From NCBI GenBank assembly GCA_037176725.1, contig JAZBRS010000060.1, positions 56,324,001 to 56,388,000 of the forward strand: DNA of 64,000 nucleotides, read 5' to 3'. Shown here piece by piece: positions 54,263 through 64,000 of the stretch. The position numbers and the translations under genes were made by a program. The stretch comes from Posidonia oceanica. Lineage: Eukaryota; Streptophyta; Magnoliopsida; Alismatales; Posidoniaceae. The notes beneath the pieces are model-generated. The model did no database searches. It worked only from the letters and a program-made list of their open reading frames with translations, and was not told the origin of the DNA. How positions within the stretch are numbered: the stretch's first letter is position 1; every line of letters begins with the position of its first letter.

Positions 54263-57095
54263 AAGGGTAGGGGGTTTGCCCCTAGGTTTGCCTCCGCGAT
54301 GGAGGCGGTTCGCCATTGGGCATTCAGTCTGTGGCCCCGACCCCTTCTTGCTTAGAGGGGCAAAGCCGTAGGTTGCTGAAGAGAAGGGTGAGCTTGCAGA
54401 TGGGGTCGGAGTCCTCTGCTTTAGTGCCTTCAGTGGAGGTTCCAGAGGAGTCGCTTGCTCGGATGTCCGGACGTAAGGGAGTTTAATCTGTGGCCCCGAC
54501 CCCTTCTTGCTTAGAGGGGCAAGGCCGTAGGTTGTTGAAGAAACAGGTGAGCTTGCAGACAGGGTCGGAGTCCTCTGCTTCAGTGCCTTCAGTGGAGGTT
54601 CCGGAAGAATCACTTGCTTGGATGTCCAGAGGTGAAGGAGCTTCTGGGGACGCGGGGAGAGCAGCAGGGACTTCCTCTATGCAAGAGGTTGATGCTCCTT
54701 CCTCAGGCTTCGTCCGAGCGTTGAGGAGGGTTGGAACTTCTTCTAGACAGGGAGAAGAAGTTGGTGCCGTCTCGGGATCTATAAGAGTGCCGAGGATGAC
54801 GGGCTTAGAGGCTTTTGCAACTGTTGTTGTTGCTGAGAGGTTGGGAACTGTGTTTGACGCTTGCTTGTCGTGCACTTGTAGCCCGACTAATATGAAGTGG
54901 TTGGCAAGTGACCATGCTAGAGGTTTGCTTGGATCTGGTTGCCCAAGGTACCCAAGCCCGGTACGACTGCGTTCCTCAGGCGTTTCAAGCACGTCCCTCA
55001 TTCCTTGCTCTTGGCGGCCAAGTCCTTTCCCCAGGGTGTACCCTATCTTGAGGAGAATCTCCCAAGGCCTTTTCATGTGGTCGGGGTAATCATATTGATT
55101 CATAACAATACTCTGGGGAGCAAAGACCTTTTTGACATTGTTTATGGCCTTGGCAGTTGCGTCCCTGACCAATGGTGCTGGCATGGTAGTTGGGACTGTT
55201 ACCAAGTGGGCTTCAGCTTCTACTGGCTCGTCTCCCTGTATTTTGATGATTTTCCCTTGGTAAGGGAACTTCATGCATTGGTGACGCGGGGAGGTGACTG
55301 GCTTGATCTCTTCGATCCATTGGCGCCCTAAGATGAGTCGATACGAGATTGGGGCATCGACTATTATCAGTTCTGTTTCCATTTGGAGAGGGCCAATGGT
55401 AACTTTGACGGTGATCTTCCCCAAGGCTACTTTTTTGTTATTGTCGTACCCTGATACAGTTAAGGCTGCTGGGCATAATTGAGATTCTGTCAGCCTAATT
55501 AACTACAGGGTTTCTAGGGAGCATACATTTAGAGTTGCCCCGGTATCCACAAGTACACCACAAAGTTTATAACTATTTATTACAATAGTAACACTTAAAG
55601 GTAGGGTCCTCCTCTCAGGAGGAGCTAGTTCAGAGTCAGTGAAGATGACCGTAGGCTCCATGAACATGGCAGCGGCAACGGCTGCTAAAGCTTCAGCGGG
55701 TATGTCCTCCGGTACTTGGGCCTTCTTTAATACCTCCATCAGGATATCCCGGTGCTTCTCTGAGGCCTTGACCAGCTCGTAGATAGAGATCTTTGCTTGT
55801 GTCTTCCTGAGCTGCTCCAAGATATCGAAGGTGCCTTCTATCCTCCAAGGTATGTGGAACTCTTGCTGAGGCAGGGAAACGGCTTGTTCTGCATTGAGTG
55901 GAGGCGGTCCGACTTGGTTGGAGATCTGCCCTGTTCTTGTGATGGGGGCCTGCTGAGCTTGGTTGTGTTCTCCCTTGGCGTAGCCAGACTTAAGCAGACA
56001 TAGAGGTCTTCTGAGGAGAGACTACCCCTGATTTATGGGCAGTTGAGATGAGCTTAACAGTGCAGGCCTCTGGACCTAGGTATACCCTTGGGCTTGATCA
56101 TCGGTGAACTGTTGGAATCCTTGTATGCTTGGGGCTTCATCGTCCCAGTCATCGATCCAGTCGCCTGTGCCATTTGGTGATGGGTCTCCCACGTGAAATC
56201 TTGCCAGGTAGAGCTCCCAGATCATTTCCAGGGTTGTTTCATGGTCTGCCTTGATAGTGATCATCTCCCCTTGGAATTTGAACTTTAATAGCTGGTGTGT
56301 TGGGGACGCAACTGCACATATTTCCGCTAACCAAGTTCTTCCCAGGATTAACGGTTCTGCTAGTTCGCACTCCACCACCATGACCTTGGTAACACTGGTG
56401 AGGAGGCCGATGGTAATTGCTAGCTGAACTGTCCCTATCACCTCTGTCTGACTATTATCAAAGCCCTTGCAGAAGATCCTCACCCTGGTGATCTCTTCAT
56501 CTTCGACGTCCAGGTAGTCGAGTGTGTTCAGAGAGCACGCACTGCAACTAGCCCCTGTGTCTACAAGTATGCCGGGGAGGAGGTAGCCGTTGACCTTTAC
56601 AGTGATTACTAAGGGCTAGAGCTGTTTCTCTGACGTGGGTAGTTCCAAGTCCTTGAAGACTATATTCCTCCGCTCATATTCTTTGATAAATTTTCGGGCT
56701 AGCTCGAAGGGATCTATCCTGCCATTTTGCTCTTGGGATTGACCTTATCCTGGGAGGAAATTGAAGCACCTGAGAAGCTCCAGGTCATTCTCCTCGCTTT
56801 CTTCGTCTTGTACTACCTCTATTGGGAATTCCCATTCTATGGATCCCTGTTCAGAGCATACCTCGGACTCATTGCTTTCCACAACAGAGGAAACCAGCTC
56901 CGGCTCTGATTCAAGTAGGCAGATGGGGACGGTCTCGGCCTCTGGTGGACTGCCTTCTGCCTCCAGGTGCGCCACTGGGTGGTTGGGCAGAGGGTTCTGG
57001 TGTATCTACAACTTGTGTTGTCCCATCCTGGCCTCTTTTAATCTATCTTTGAGGGCCGACTACATTATTTCTCCCTTGTCATTTAGATCATATAT
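54263..57095 (-). pseudogene. Protease region of element E with two retropepsin domains and a G-patch-like segment
   Basis: A single frame continues from gag. First aspartic protease domain: LVDTGAS at about 56541-56570 with PLILGRTWLAEI and SPTHQLLKFKFQGE following (to about 56240). Second domain: LVDTGAT at about 55527-55553 with YRLILGRQWIEEI and SPRHQCMKFPYQGK following (to about 55230). Both have the DTGA loop and the ILGR-x-W flap-side motif, about 340 codons apart. After the second comes a G-patch-like stretch (KIGYTLGKGLGR, then TGLGYLGQ; about 54940-55060), as in several plant Tat polyproteins. A 53-codon in-frame tandem duplication lies at 54326-54643. Stops near 57056, 57006, 56742, 56614, 56073, 56023, 55500, 54483, 54340 and 54290 are of the C-to-T kind. 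Confidence 0.8.
54326..54643 (-). repeat. 159-bp in-frame tandem duplication in the protease-RT linker
   Basis: Copies 54326-54484 and 54485-54643, identical at most positions (GTGGCCCCGACCCCTTCTTG at 54331 and 54490). The length is 53 codons, so the frame was not disturbed. Encodes an acidic Ser/Thr-rich linker with a Cys and Lys-Leu-containing end. Confidence 0.85.
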
Positions 57096-58913
57096 TCAAT
57101 CTTTTAACACATAACATTCTTCAAGTGTGTGCCCGTTTTTCTGGTGATATGCACAGTACTTGGACATGTTTGTATTGGGAGCATTTGGCTTTGGCACTGG
57201 GAGTTGTAAGTCCCCACTTTTGGCCAGCATCCTGAAGATGTCTGGGATTGTTTCTGGAAGCGATGGGTAGCTCTGTCTCCATGGTCCTCTAGGTGCCTGT
57301 GGAGGAGGAACATTGTGGTAGTCCCTCTGCCCTTGCGGTGGCGCTTTGTATTGATTGTTGTTCTGCCCCTGTTGGGCATTTATTGGGGAATTAGGGTGCC
57401 GGGGTTGGAATTATTGGAATGGCTGCCTCTGTTGTTCTATTTGATATTGAGGCTGCTGGAAGTGTTGTCCTTTCCATCCCCTTTGATTCTGCATGGTCAG
57501 CTGTGCCATGTTGCCAGTGACACCTTCTATTGTATGTCCCGCAGTCTTCTTCCGATTTTTTGCTTCGAGCTCTAAGAATGGCAGCTCTTCTCTGTTCCGC
57601 ATTACCTTGGCGGCCTGTTCATATAACTGTGGATAGGTGTGAAAGTCACCTACCAACAGTCTAGCTCTGAGTGCTCCCATGGTATTTCTTGCAATTATCT
57701 CCATGGCTTGGCCTTCAGGTATGTAGCACTCTGACCGAGCGGCCATGTCCCTCCATCGGCTAGCGAAGGTGACGAAGTCCTCGTTTGGGCTCATCCTCTT
57801 AGCTGTGAGGTCGCCTGCAGTGGGTTTGTGTGGCACCCGGTGACTATACTGATTTAGAAATTTTTCTTCAATTATCCTAAAATGCAGAAGATCATAAGAA
57901 GTCAGGGTGTCAAACCACTTTAAAGCATCTCCCTCATGCGTCTTAAAGAAGAGGTATGTAGTGAGCCCGGCGTCGTAACGGTATGGCAGAGTATCCATAA
58001 TGAAGGCAGCTATGTGATTCCTGGGATCCTCTGTTCCGTTATATCTCCTCATCTTTGGCATTTTAAACCCTGGGGGAAGGGCAAAATGAGGGAACTTGGA
58101 GATGTCGTAGCGGATGGGTGTCTTTGAAGTGACTCCAGCCTCTGTTAGTGCTTCGGCGATCATCCTCTTGAGATCTGTCCCTGGTGCGGCGCATTGCCCC
58201 TGGCTCGAGTGCTGGTGTGTCTGTGGAAATGGTGGTAATGATGGTTTATGTTGCAGTGGAAAGAGGGACGATTGGGGTCATGTACGGTAGTAGGGTGTGT
58301 TAATAGGGGGTTGTTGTGGATGAAAGATTGATGGTGGAGGCGAAGTAGGGTAGTATTGCGTATTAGCGGGAGGTTGTGGTAGGTATGGGGTTGCATATGG
58401 CGGAGTTGGGTGGATATAAGGGTAGGTGGGCGCCGTGTGATATGGTGGATAGGAACCTTGGCTAGGGAAGGCAGGGTTAGGTATGGCATGTGTATAGACT
58501 GGTGTATGGAATAGGTGGTTGTGGTGTTCTTGGAGGATGGAGGTTTGCGGGCTTGTGTGCGTGAAGTGTTGTTGAGCCAGAGATTGCCGGACCTCGTAGG
58601 TCTCTTCCTCAGTTGGATAGGAGGTAGTCACAATGGGAGGCACGATGTTAGAAGTTGCCTCGGGATGTGTGAACTCGGGCGGGATGTCCATTGCCCGGGA
58701 CTGATCTGCCTCCCTTCTTTCTTCATTTGTATCAGTGTGGTAATCGAAGGGGATGGAGATATGTGGGAATCTTCGCCGGCCGGCAGCTCGTGGGAAGCTG
58801 GGGGTTCCTGGCCCTTCTGTCTGTGAGGTTGAGCCTCTGAAGAAAGATCCATCCGAGCTGAGGCTTTGCTGCGCCATGGAAGTAGAGGTAGAAGACGTGC
58901 TCATGTGCTCCAT
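57096..58913 (-). pseudogene. gag: Gag of element E
   Basis: Start at ATG 58913 (MEHMSTSSTS) just downstream of a CTTTTT microsatellite; a reading from 58946 would only add a poly-lysine run. Ser/Pro/Tyr-rich N-terminal part, then the capsid domain from about 58090: MRRYNGTEDPRNHIAAF, GDALKWFDTL, FLNQYSHR, SPNEDFVTFASRWRDMA. Gln/Pro-rich stretch, then a zinc knuckle KYCAYHQKNGHTLEECYV (Cys-x2-His-x4-His-x4-Cys; about 57106-57160). Breaks: TGA at 58278 and TAA at 57411, both in frame, and TGA at 57096 where the protease region starts to be read. No frameshift. Gag packages element RNA into particles. Confidence 0.88.
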
Positions 58914-58995
58914 CTTTTTCTTTTTCTTTTTCTTTTTCTTTTTCATTTTTTTATTTTTTTTTCTCTTCTTTCTCTTTCTTTTTCTTTTCTTGACT
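58914..58995 (-). repeat. (CTTTTT)n microsatellite before E's gag
   Basis: About 80 bp of CTTTTT and TTTCTT units on the + strand (poly-purine on the coding strand), directly upstream of the gag ATG. Confidence 0.8.
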
Positions 58996-60247
58996 ATTAC
59001 AGAAGATTAAAAGAAATTACAGACTCAAGTAACACTAATTAATGCAAACTTGATGGAATGAAAGAAAGCCAACAGAAATTAAACAGTTTGTGCTTACAAC
59101 CCTGTGAACAGTAGCATATGTAAACCTTGCAAGCAATGTACTGAAACGAAAGGTTTCCTGTAGTCGCCTGTAATACAGGCGGCCAAACAAGTCGCCGTTT
59201 TCACTGGCGGCTGAGCGAGGCGCCTTCTAAATAGGCGGCTGTGCCTCTTGTTCAGTCAGCAAACCAGGACTGTCTTGGACAGACCAAGCAACAGTCAGGA
59301 AAAAATAAAAGTAGGTTTCAAACAGTGCGTTGTTTTTACTTGTTTAAGTGTTTAATTAATAGCTTGATTAATTAAACCTGCGTGGGTCACAAGTAACTAG
59401 GATTGGTTGGCTTTAGGGTACTCCTCCTTGACCTTCTTTAGGATCCACCAAGAGGGGCCTAGATCGGGAGCTTGTCTCTCTAAAGAGGGACTCTCCACCT
59501 AGGATTCTGTCCTTAGGCTCGGCACTTAGCAAACCACAAAACAGGAAGTAAACATGAAATACTAAAGTGTAAAGTATCTACCAAGTTTTACTATTGGCTC
59601 AGGGAGAGAGGGGAGCCAACAACAATACTTGGGACACTTTGACATCTTGATCTAACTATTGCAGTTAACGCTGAGTATGGGAAAGCGACTTGCACTGGCC
59701 CAGGTTCACTCAGGTTAACTGTTCTAGCTAGAGGAAGACTTCTTTAAGGAACTTTCACTTTAATACTTAAACAATTAGTTTCCACCTTAAGGGTGGACAC
59801 AAGCAAATCTAAAAACAGTTGAAAAAACTAGCACAGTGGACAGGGAGAGTTGTTTTTAAATTTTTTTTCTTATGCTACTGCAGATCTAAAAATACAGCAC
59901 AAAATACAGAAAAAAACCAAAGATCTGCAGTAAAAAAAACAGACAGGTGAAGTCGCCTGTGTAAATGGCGTCTCTGTCAGTCACCCTCTGGAGGTGCGGC
60001 TAGGACAGGCGCTTTTGGGACAGGCAGCTAGCAGCACAGTCTTCTGACCTCGGTAAAATAGCCTCCAGCTGTTGGAGCTTGGGATTTTACTATTGTTAGA
60101 AACAGAAAAAACGAGAAAATGTTTGGGGTATCGTGAAAACCAAAGCATACGATCACCCGAACCCAAAAAACTACTCCTAGATCTATGAGAATAATGGAAA
60201 GGAAGGAAGGAATTGACTTACGTAGCACGGGGGTTGGTCGAAGCCGA
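58996..60247 (-). other. 5' leader of element E
   Basis: About 1.25 kb between PBS and gag without coding sequence. Near 59160-59250 and 59950-60020 are GTCGCC/GGCGGC-type inverted repeats (for example GCCTG-TAATA-CAGGC at 59166) like those in the LTRs; such stems could take part in packaging or dimer formation of the RNA (inference). Confidence 0.5.
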
Positions 60248-60265
60248 GTCCCACCGTGATTGCCA
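60248..60265 (-). promoter_or_regulatory. Candidate primer-binding site of element E
   Basis: On the - strand TGGCAATCACGGTGGGAC, seven bases after the LTR end. It starts with TGG as tRNA-primed sites do. The tRNA was not identified. Confidence 0.55.
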
Positions 60266-60272
60266 CTTTTTC

Positions 60273-61644
60273 TGTAGTGTGGAATTTAGGGGGGTGTTTG
60301 AGAAGATGTCGGCGCCTCCACGTACGTCATCAACTCTGACGTGATCGCCACTCGCCTTTGGGTAGACAAGACACCTTGGGGGAGATTATGATGATGTGGG
60401 TCCTCGAACCACTAGATTGACAGCTGGATGTCGTCTAGCAGTTCCCTCGTGCTACGTAAACTCCTTCCTTTCCTTCAAAACAAAACGACATAGATCTAAA
60501 TTAGCTCAAGTGTAGTAGTCAGCGACAGAAATGAACGAAACAACATGACTAAAAGAAAAACAAATACTAATCGGGGATTGTTCCCCGCATGCATATGCTA
60601 TGGGTCCTATGCTAAGGAATGTAAAAAACTGCAATGAGAAATTAGATTGGAGGAAGATACTCCCTTTCACCCTTATGCTGAATGCAATGAAGTTGAAAGG
60701 AGGCATGGTCGGAGCTCCGACATAGCTGAGGAATCTCTGGGATGAAGATGGGAATTGGGTTTCCCTCTTCTGGAAGTGGGAGATAGAGCTGTATGGATTG
60801 AAGACTCTAGCTCTTGAAGGTGGTGACTTAACATTGACAGGGTGGTTCCAAAAAGTTCTGACTGGGGGGATTTCTCTCTCAAAAATTCCAACCCTCAAAC
60901 CACTGGCCTAGGGAGTCTATTTATAGACTCTACAAGGGTGAGGATGGTTGGAGTTCAGAAGATTCTAGAAAAAGTGGCAGTTAAGGTTAGTCGCCGGTTG
61001 AGCTGGTGACTAAAGCTAGCAACCGCTCAGTCAAAGTGTGGGAAGACCCGGGAACAAGGCCACGATTTTTAGTCGCCGGCTGAGCTAGTGCCTAACGGTT
61101 GAGGGGGTAGTGGGAAATAACAATGGAAAAGCGATTCAGGGGAGCCACAATTGTTAGTCGCCACAAGGAGTGACGCCTAATGGTCAAGGATCGTGGGCAT
61201 GCTGACCTAGTCGGCTAATCAGTGGGCGGTTGGTATAGTCGCCTCTATAGGAGGCAACTAGCTGGGTCGCCTCCCTAACTGGCAACTAATTAGCTTAGGT
61301 CATTTCCAGCCTTTTTCTAGGATTTTGGCCAGAGAAAACAAGATAGAAGGCCGGGAAACTACAGATAGTCTATGAAATCAAGGAGGCATCTCTGTTAACT
61401 CAAATCTACTACGAATCTGAGTAGAAATGAAGGATACCCAAGGTAATCAGACTTACCACGAGCCTGAGCGAGTTAGCTCTGCCACAGCTAATAACCTGAA
61501 TCAAGGTCGGATCAAGGGATGCTTTAAGGAAGTCAAGGAATATCTGGAAGATGTGTTATCAAAACTTAGGCACGAGACTTGGGGCGCCTCAAGGTTTCTA
61601 TCCTCAAAAGAGCTCTTAGAAATGCGAAAAATAGGATATCTACA
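60273..61644 (-). mobile_element. 5' LTR of element E, 1372 bp
   Basis: Same ends as the 3' LTR. TATA box at 60918-60925 (- strand), so transcription should start near 60890 and run leftwards. The ~115-bp shortfall is best explained by deletion between GGATCGTGGG repeats. AGTCGCCTC-TATA-GGAGGCAACT forms a hairpin at about 61237-61259. Confidence 0.9.
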
Positions 61645-64000
61645 CCAGTAAGTTACTTTTATTGCATGTAGGTCCTGGCCTGTTTTAAATTTTATTTAAT
61701 TCATTGTTAAAACTTTATTGCATTAGCTTTTAATCTGTTAGTTTATTTTTATTACAAGTAAGTCCTATTCTGTTTTAAATTTCATTTAATTCATTGTTAA
61801 AACTTTATTGCATTAGTTTTTAATCTGTTAGTTTATTTTTATTACAAGTAAGTCTTGTTCTGTTTTAAATTTCATTTAATTCATTGTTAACTTTATTGCA
61901 TTAGCTTTTAATCTGTTAGTTTACTTTATTACAAGTTAGTCCAGTTACATTTTAGATTTCATTTAATTCATTGTTAAAACTTTATTGCATTAGCTTTTAA
62001 TCTGTTAGTTTATTTTTATTATAAGTTAGTCCAGTTACATGACAAACGTCATTTAATTTCTTTTTAGAACCTTATTACATTAACATTTAGTCTGTTATTT
62101 TAGTTTTATTACAAATAGGTCCAGCTGTTGTGTTCATTACATTTTATTTCTTTACAGTTAGGCCTGGTATTTTATTTTTATTGCATCCAGGTCCTTTTTT
62201 GTATTGCATTTCATTTAAATGGCATTTTAAACTTTACTACCTTAACTTTTAATCCAGCATTTTAGATTTATTACACTTTAGTCCTGTTCTGCATTACATT
62301 CCATTTAATTTCATTTCAGAGCTTTATTACTTTAGCATTTAATCCAGTACTTTATTTTTATTGCAAGTTAGTCCTGTTTTGCATTACATTCCATTTAACT
62401 TCATTTCAGAGCTTTATTACTTTAGCATTTAAACCAGTACTTTACTTTATTGCAAGTTAGTCCTGTTTTGCATTACTTTCCACTTAACTCATTTTTAGAA
62501 CTTTATTACTTTGGCATTTAATCTGGCATTTTAGTTTTATTACATTTAAATCCTCATGCATAGCATTTTCATTTAAATGAGCATTAAACCATATTTCATT
62601 GCCAATAAGCCCAATAGTTTTGCATATTTACACATAGGTCCTTTTTCATGCATTTAATCATTTAATTAAGCATTTAAATCACACCGCATTGCTATTTCTA
62701 TAGTTTTGCATTATTTGCATTTAAGCCCTTACATTTAGGCACATAGCACCTTAGTCCAAACCCATTTAGGACTTTACATATTTGCATTGCATGCATCATT
62801 TCTAGCATTACACTTAGGTCCTCACATTTTAGCACATCCCATTTTAATCCTTGTCACATCTAGGACCTTATTGCATTGCATGCATCTACACATGTGGCAC
62901 TTTGCATTTAGGCCCCTGCATTTATTTTGATTTGCATTTAGACCCCTGCATTTATTTTAATTTGCATTTAGGCCCCTACATTCACTCTAATTGCATTTTA
63001 GCCATTGCATTCACTCTAATTGCACATTAGCCCTCGCATTTACTATAATTGCACTTAGGCCCCTGCATTTGTTTTAATTGCACTTAGGTCCCTATCTTTT
63101 GCATTCTTGCATGCATGGCAACTTCATATCATCGCATATCACACCCTAGCACCTGTTTGAGCATTGTTAGCCTCATTACATGTAGGACACCCTGCATTGC
63201 ACACACATAGGGGTAAATTGCACTTAGACCCCCATTTAGACTATTTTTCTGGCCCTTGAGCCATCAGACTGGAAACCCGAATAACTTTGATCGGACCGTC
63301 GGATCTTCATGATCCAACCATCCAGGTCTTCCGGTTCAATGATCTTTCATTCTAACCAAGGTTATTTCAGATCGGGCCTCAGATCTTCAAGATAAGCCCA
63401 CTTGAATCATTGCATATCACTTATTGCATACATACTTGCACTGCATACATTGTTTCGTGCCCTATTTCCTCATGCATTTAGATTAGGGTTTCCGTCTTCG
63501 TCTTCTTTCCCCTTTGCCGATTTTCACACTTGCATTGCGTGGTTTTGTTCAAATGGCTTTCCGATCTTGTTTTCTTTCTCCTTTGCTGGTTTTCACACTT
63601 GCATTGCGCAGTTTTACTTGATGTTTTGTTTCGCATTCACCTCGTGTGGTTTCTCACTTCTGTTTTGTTCCCCTTTGCTTGTCACACACTTGAATTGCGT
63701 GGTTGTATCGGCGTTTCATTTTCTCGCCTGCATTTTCATTAGCGCAGTGATGTTTACTGCCAGTAGTTCTTACTAATCAAGGCCCGCCCTATTCGGAACG
63801 CTGACAGCGTAGCTGAGCACATAGATTGCACGTTTATTTTCTTTCCACGCATCACAACACTTAGAGCATACACTCGGGCATGTTTATTTCAGCAAACATG
63901 GCATTTAGGCAATCATCTGAGCATCCATAGCATAGGCATAGCATCCCTCGTCCCTAGGACGTGCAGTTAGGCAATTGTTGCCGATATCCTGTAAATGCGA
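61645..64000 (+). mobile_element. 3' LTR of element C, right part
   Basis: Collinear with about 20203-22577 of the 5' LTR from CCAGTAAGTTAC on, including the 90-bp repeats (61650-62100), the GCATTTAGGCCCC zone and the GATCGGACCGTCGGATC segment. It breaks off at the window edge before the conserved 70-nt block. The short open frame at 63402-63776 is also present in the 5' LTR but shows no sign of being a gene. Confidence 0.9.

Larger units (their letters stand above)
40312..61644 (-). mobile_element. Element E: near full-length Tat/Ogre-type retrotransposon, 21.3 kb
   Basis: 5' LTR 60273-61644, PBS 60248-60265, gag, protease region, RT-RNase H-archaeal RNase H-integrase, antisense host-type genes, PPT 41800-41814, 3' LTR 40312-41799. 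Target duplication CCAAT (40307-40311) / CCAGT (61645-61649), 4 of 5 equal; the empty site in the 5' LTR of C reads CCAGT. The two LTRs differ at about 6% of sites over their first ~265 nt by my count by eye. All domains are in the expected order, but many stops make it inactive. Confidence 0.92.
18341..64000 (+). mobile_element. Element C: non-autonomous Tat-type retrotransposon, with two insertions
   Basis: 5' LTR 18341-23090, PBS 23092, leader, gag-like ORF, non-coding and repeat arrays, PPT 38593, 3' LTR from 38605. Two later insertions interrupt it: a solo LTR (32112-38101) and element E (40312-61644). The 3' LTR continues from 61645 and has not ended at 64000; by alignment to the 5' LTR about 0.5 kb remains outside. 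No RT, RNase H or integrase sequence is seen in the roughly 9.5 kb of its own internal DNA, so it depended on another element's enzymes. Confidence 0.8.

Noticed and set aside
54490..55331. + strand frames of 130-199 codons opposite the protease region
   Set aside because: Shadow of the - strand polyprotein, which carries the protease and G-patch motifs.
57104..57379. 91-codon - strand frame with several Cys residues as a separate small protein
   Set aside because: It is in a different frame from gag; the continuous gag frame through here gives the proper zinc knuckle.

Overview
The window is plant nuclear DNA, almost certainly from an angiosperm, and consists almost entirely of nested Ty3/gypsy LTR retrotransposons. 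The best-preserved polyprotein has a second, archaeal-type RNase H after the native one, which places it in the Tat/Ogre lineage. Other plant signs are plant-mobile-domain genes carried inside the elements, a tRNA-derived SINE, short CCCTAAA tracts and spliceosomal introns. I see no ordinary host gene; the setting looks like decayed, methylated repeat-rich chromatin. The species cannot be named from sequence alone.

Layout. (A) 1-10674, + strand: the 3' part of a retrotransposon whose 5' LTR and gag-pol lie left of the window. It has a decayed PMD-like ORF, about 2.3 kb of hairpin-bearing tandem repeats, a polypurine tract (PPT) and a 5.9 kb LTR. (B) 10675-17585, + strand: the element into which A inserted. 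It has a 70-bp tandem array, PPT, a 2.7 kb LTR and a broken gag. Its gag ends at an ATTGCAT-rich tract, after which a C-type 3' tail and PPT lead into the next LTR. (C) 18341 to beyond 64000, + strand: 4.75 kb 5' LTR (with a SINE), primer-binding site (PBS), a leader with a 0.5 kb duplication, a gag-like ORF with three zinc-knuckle modules, no pol, then more hairpin arrays. C is interrupted by a 6 kb solo LTR of the A family on the - strand (32112-38101, perfect target duplication ACAGC). Its 3' LTR (38605-40311 plus 61645-64000) is split by element E. (E) 40312-61644, - strand, 21.3 kb: LTRs of 1.4-1.5 kb, PBS, gag, two tandem retropepsin domains, a G-patch-like segment, RT, RNase H, archaeal-type RNase H and integrase. 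Two plant-type ORFs, one clearly multi-exon, lie in antisense orientation between integrase and the 3' LTR.

How the parts fit. The order of insertion can be read directly: A into B's array, a 6 kb A-family copy (now a solo LTR) into C's 3' tail, E into C's 3' LTR. A, B and C are related: they share a PPT (GGAGGGGCATC), a pre-PPT hairpin and a roughly 70-nt block inside LTRs that otherwise look unlike. None encodes an intact pol here, so they were probably mobilised in trans. E has a full set of domains, but about 18 nonsense codons and a changed catalytic residue in integrase make it inactive.

The most unusual feature is that nearly every tandem array, in different elements and with unrelated unit sequences, is built of units carrying a short inverted repeat. 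In several cases the two arms change together so that pairing is kept. I regard this, together with the intron-bearing antisense PMD gene, the triplicated zinc-knuckle gag and the doubled protease, as the leads worth following.
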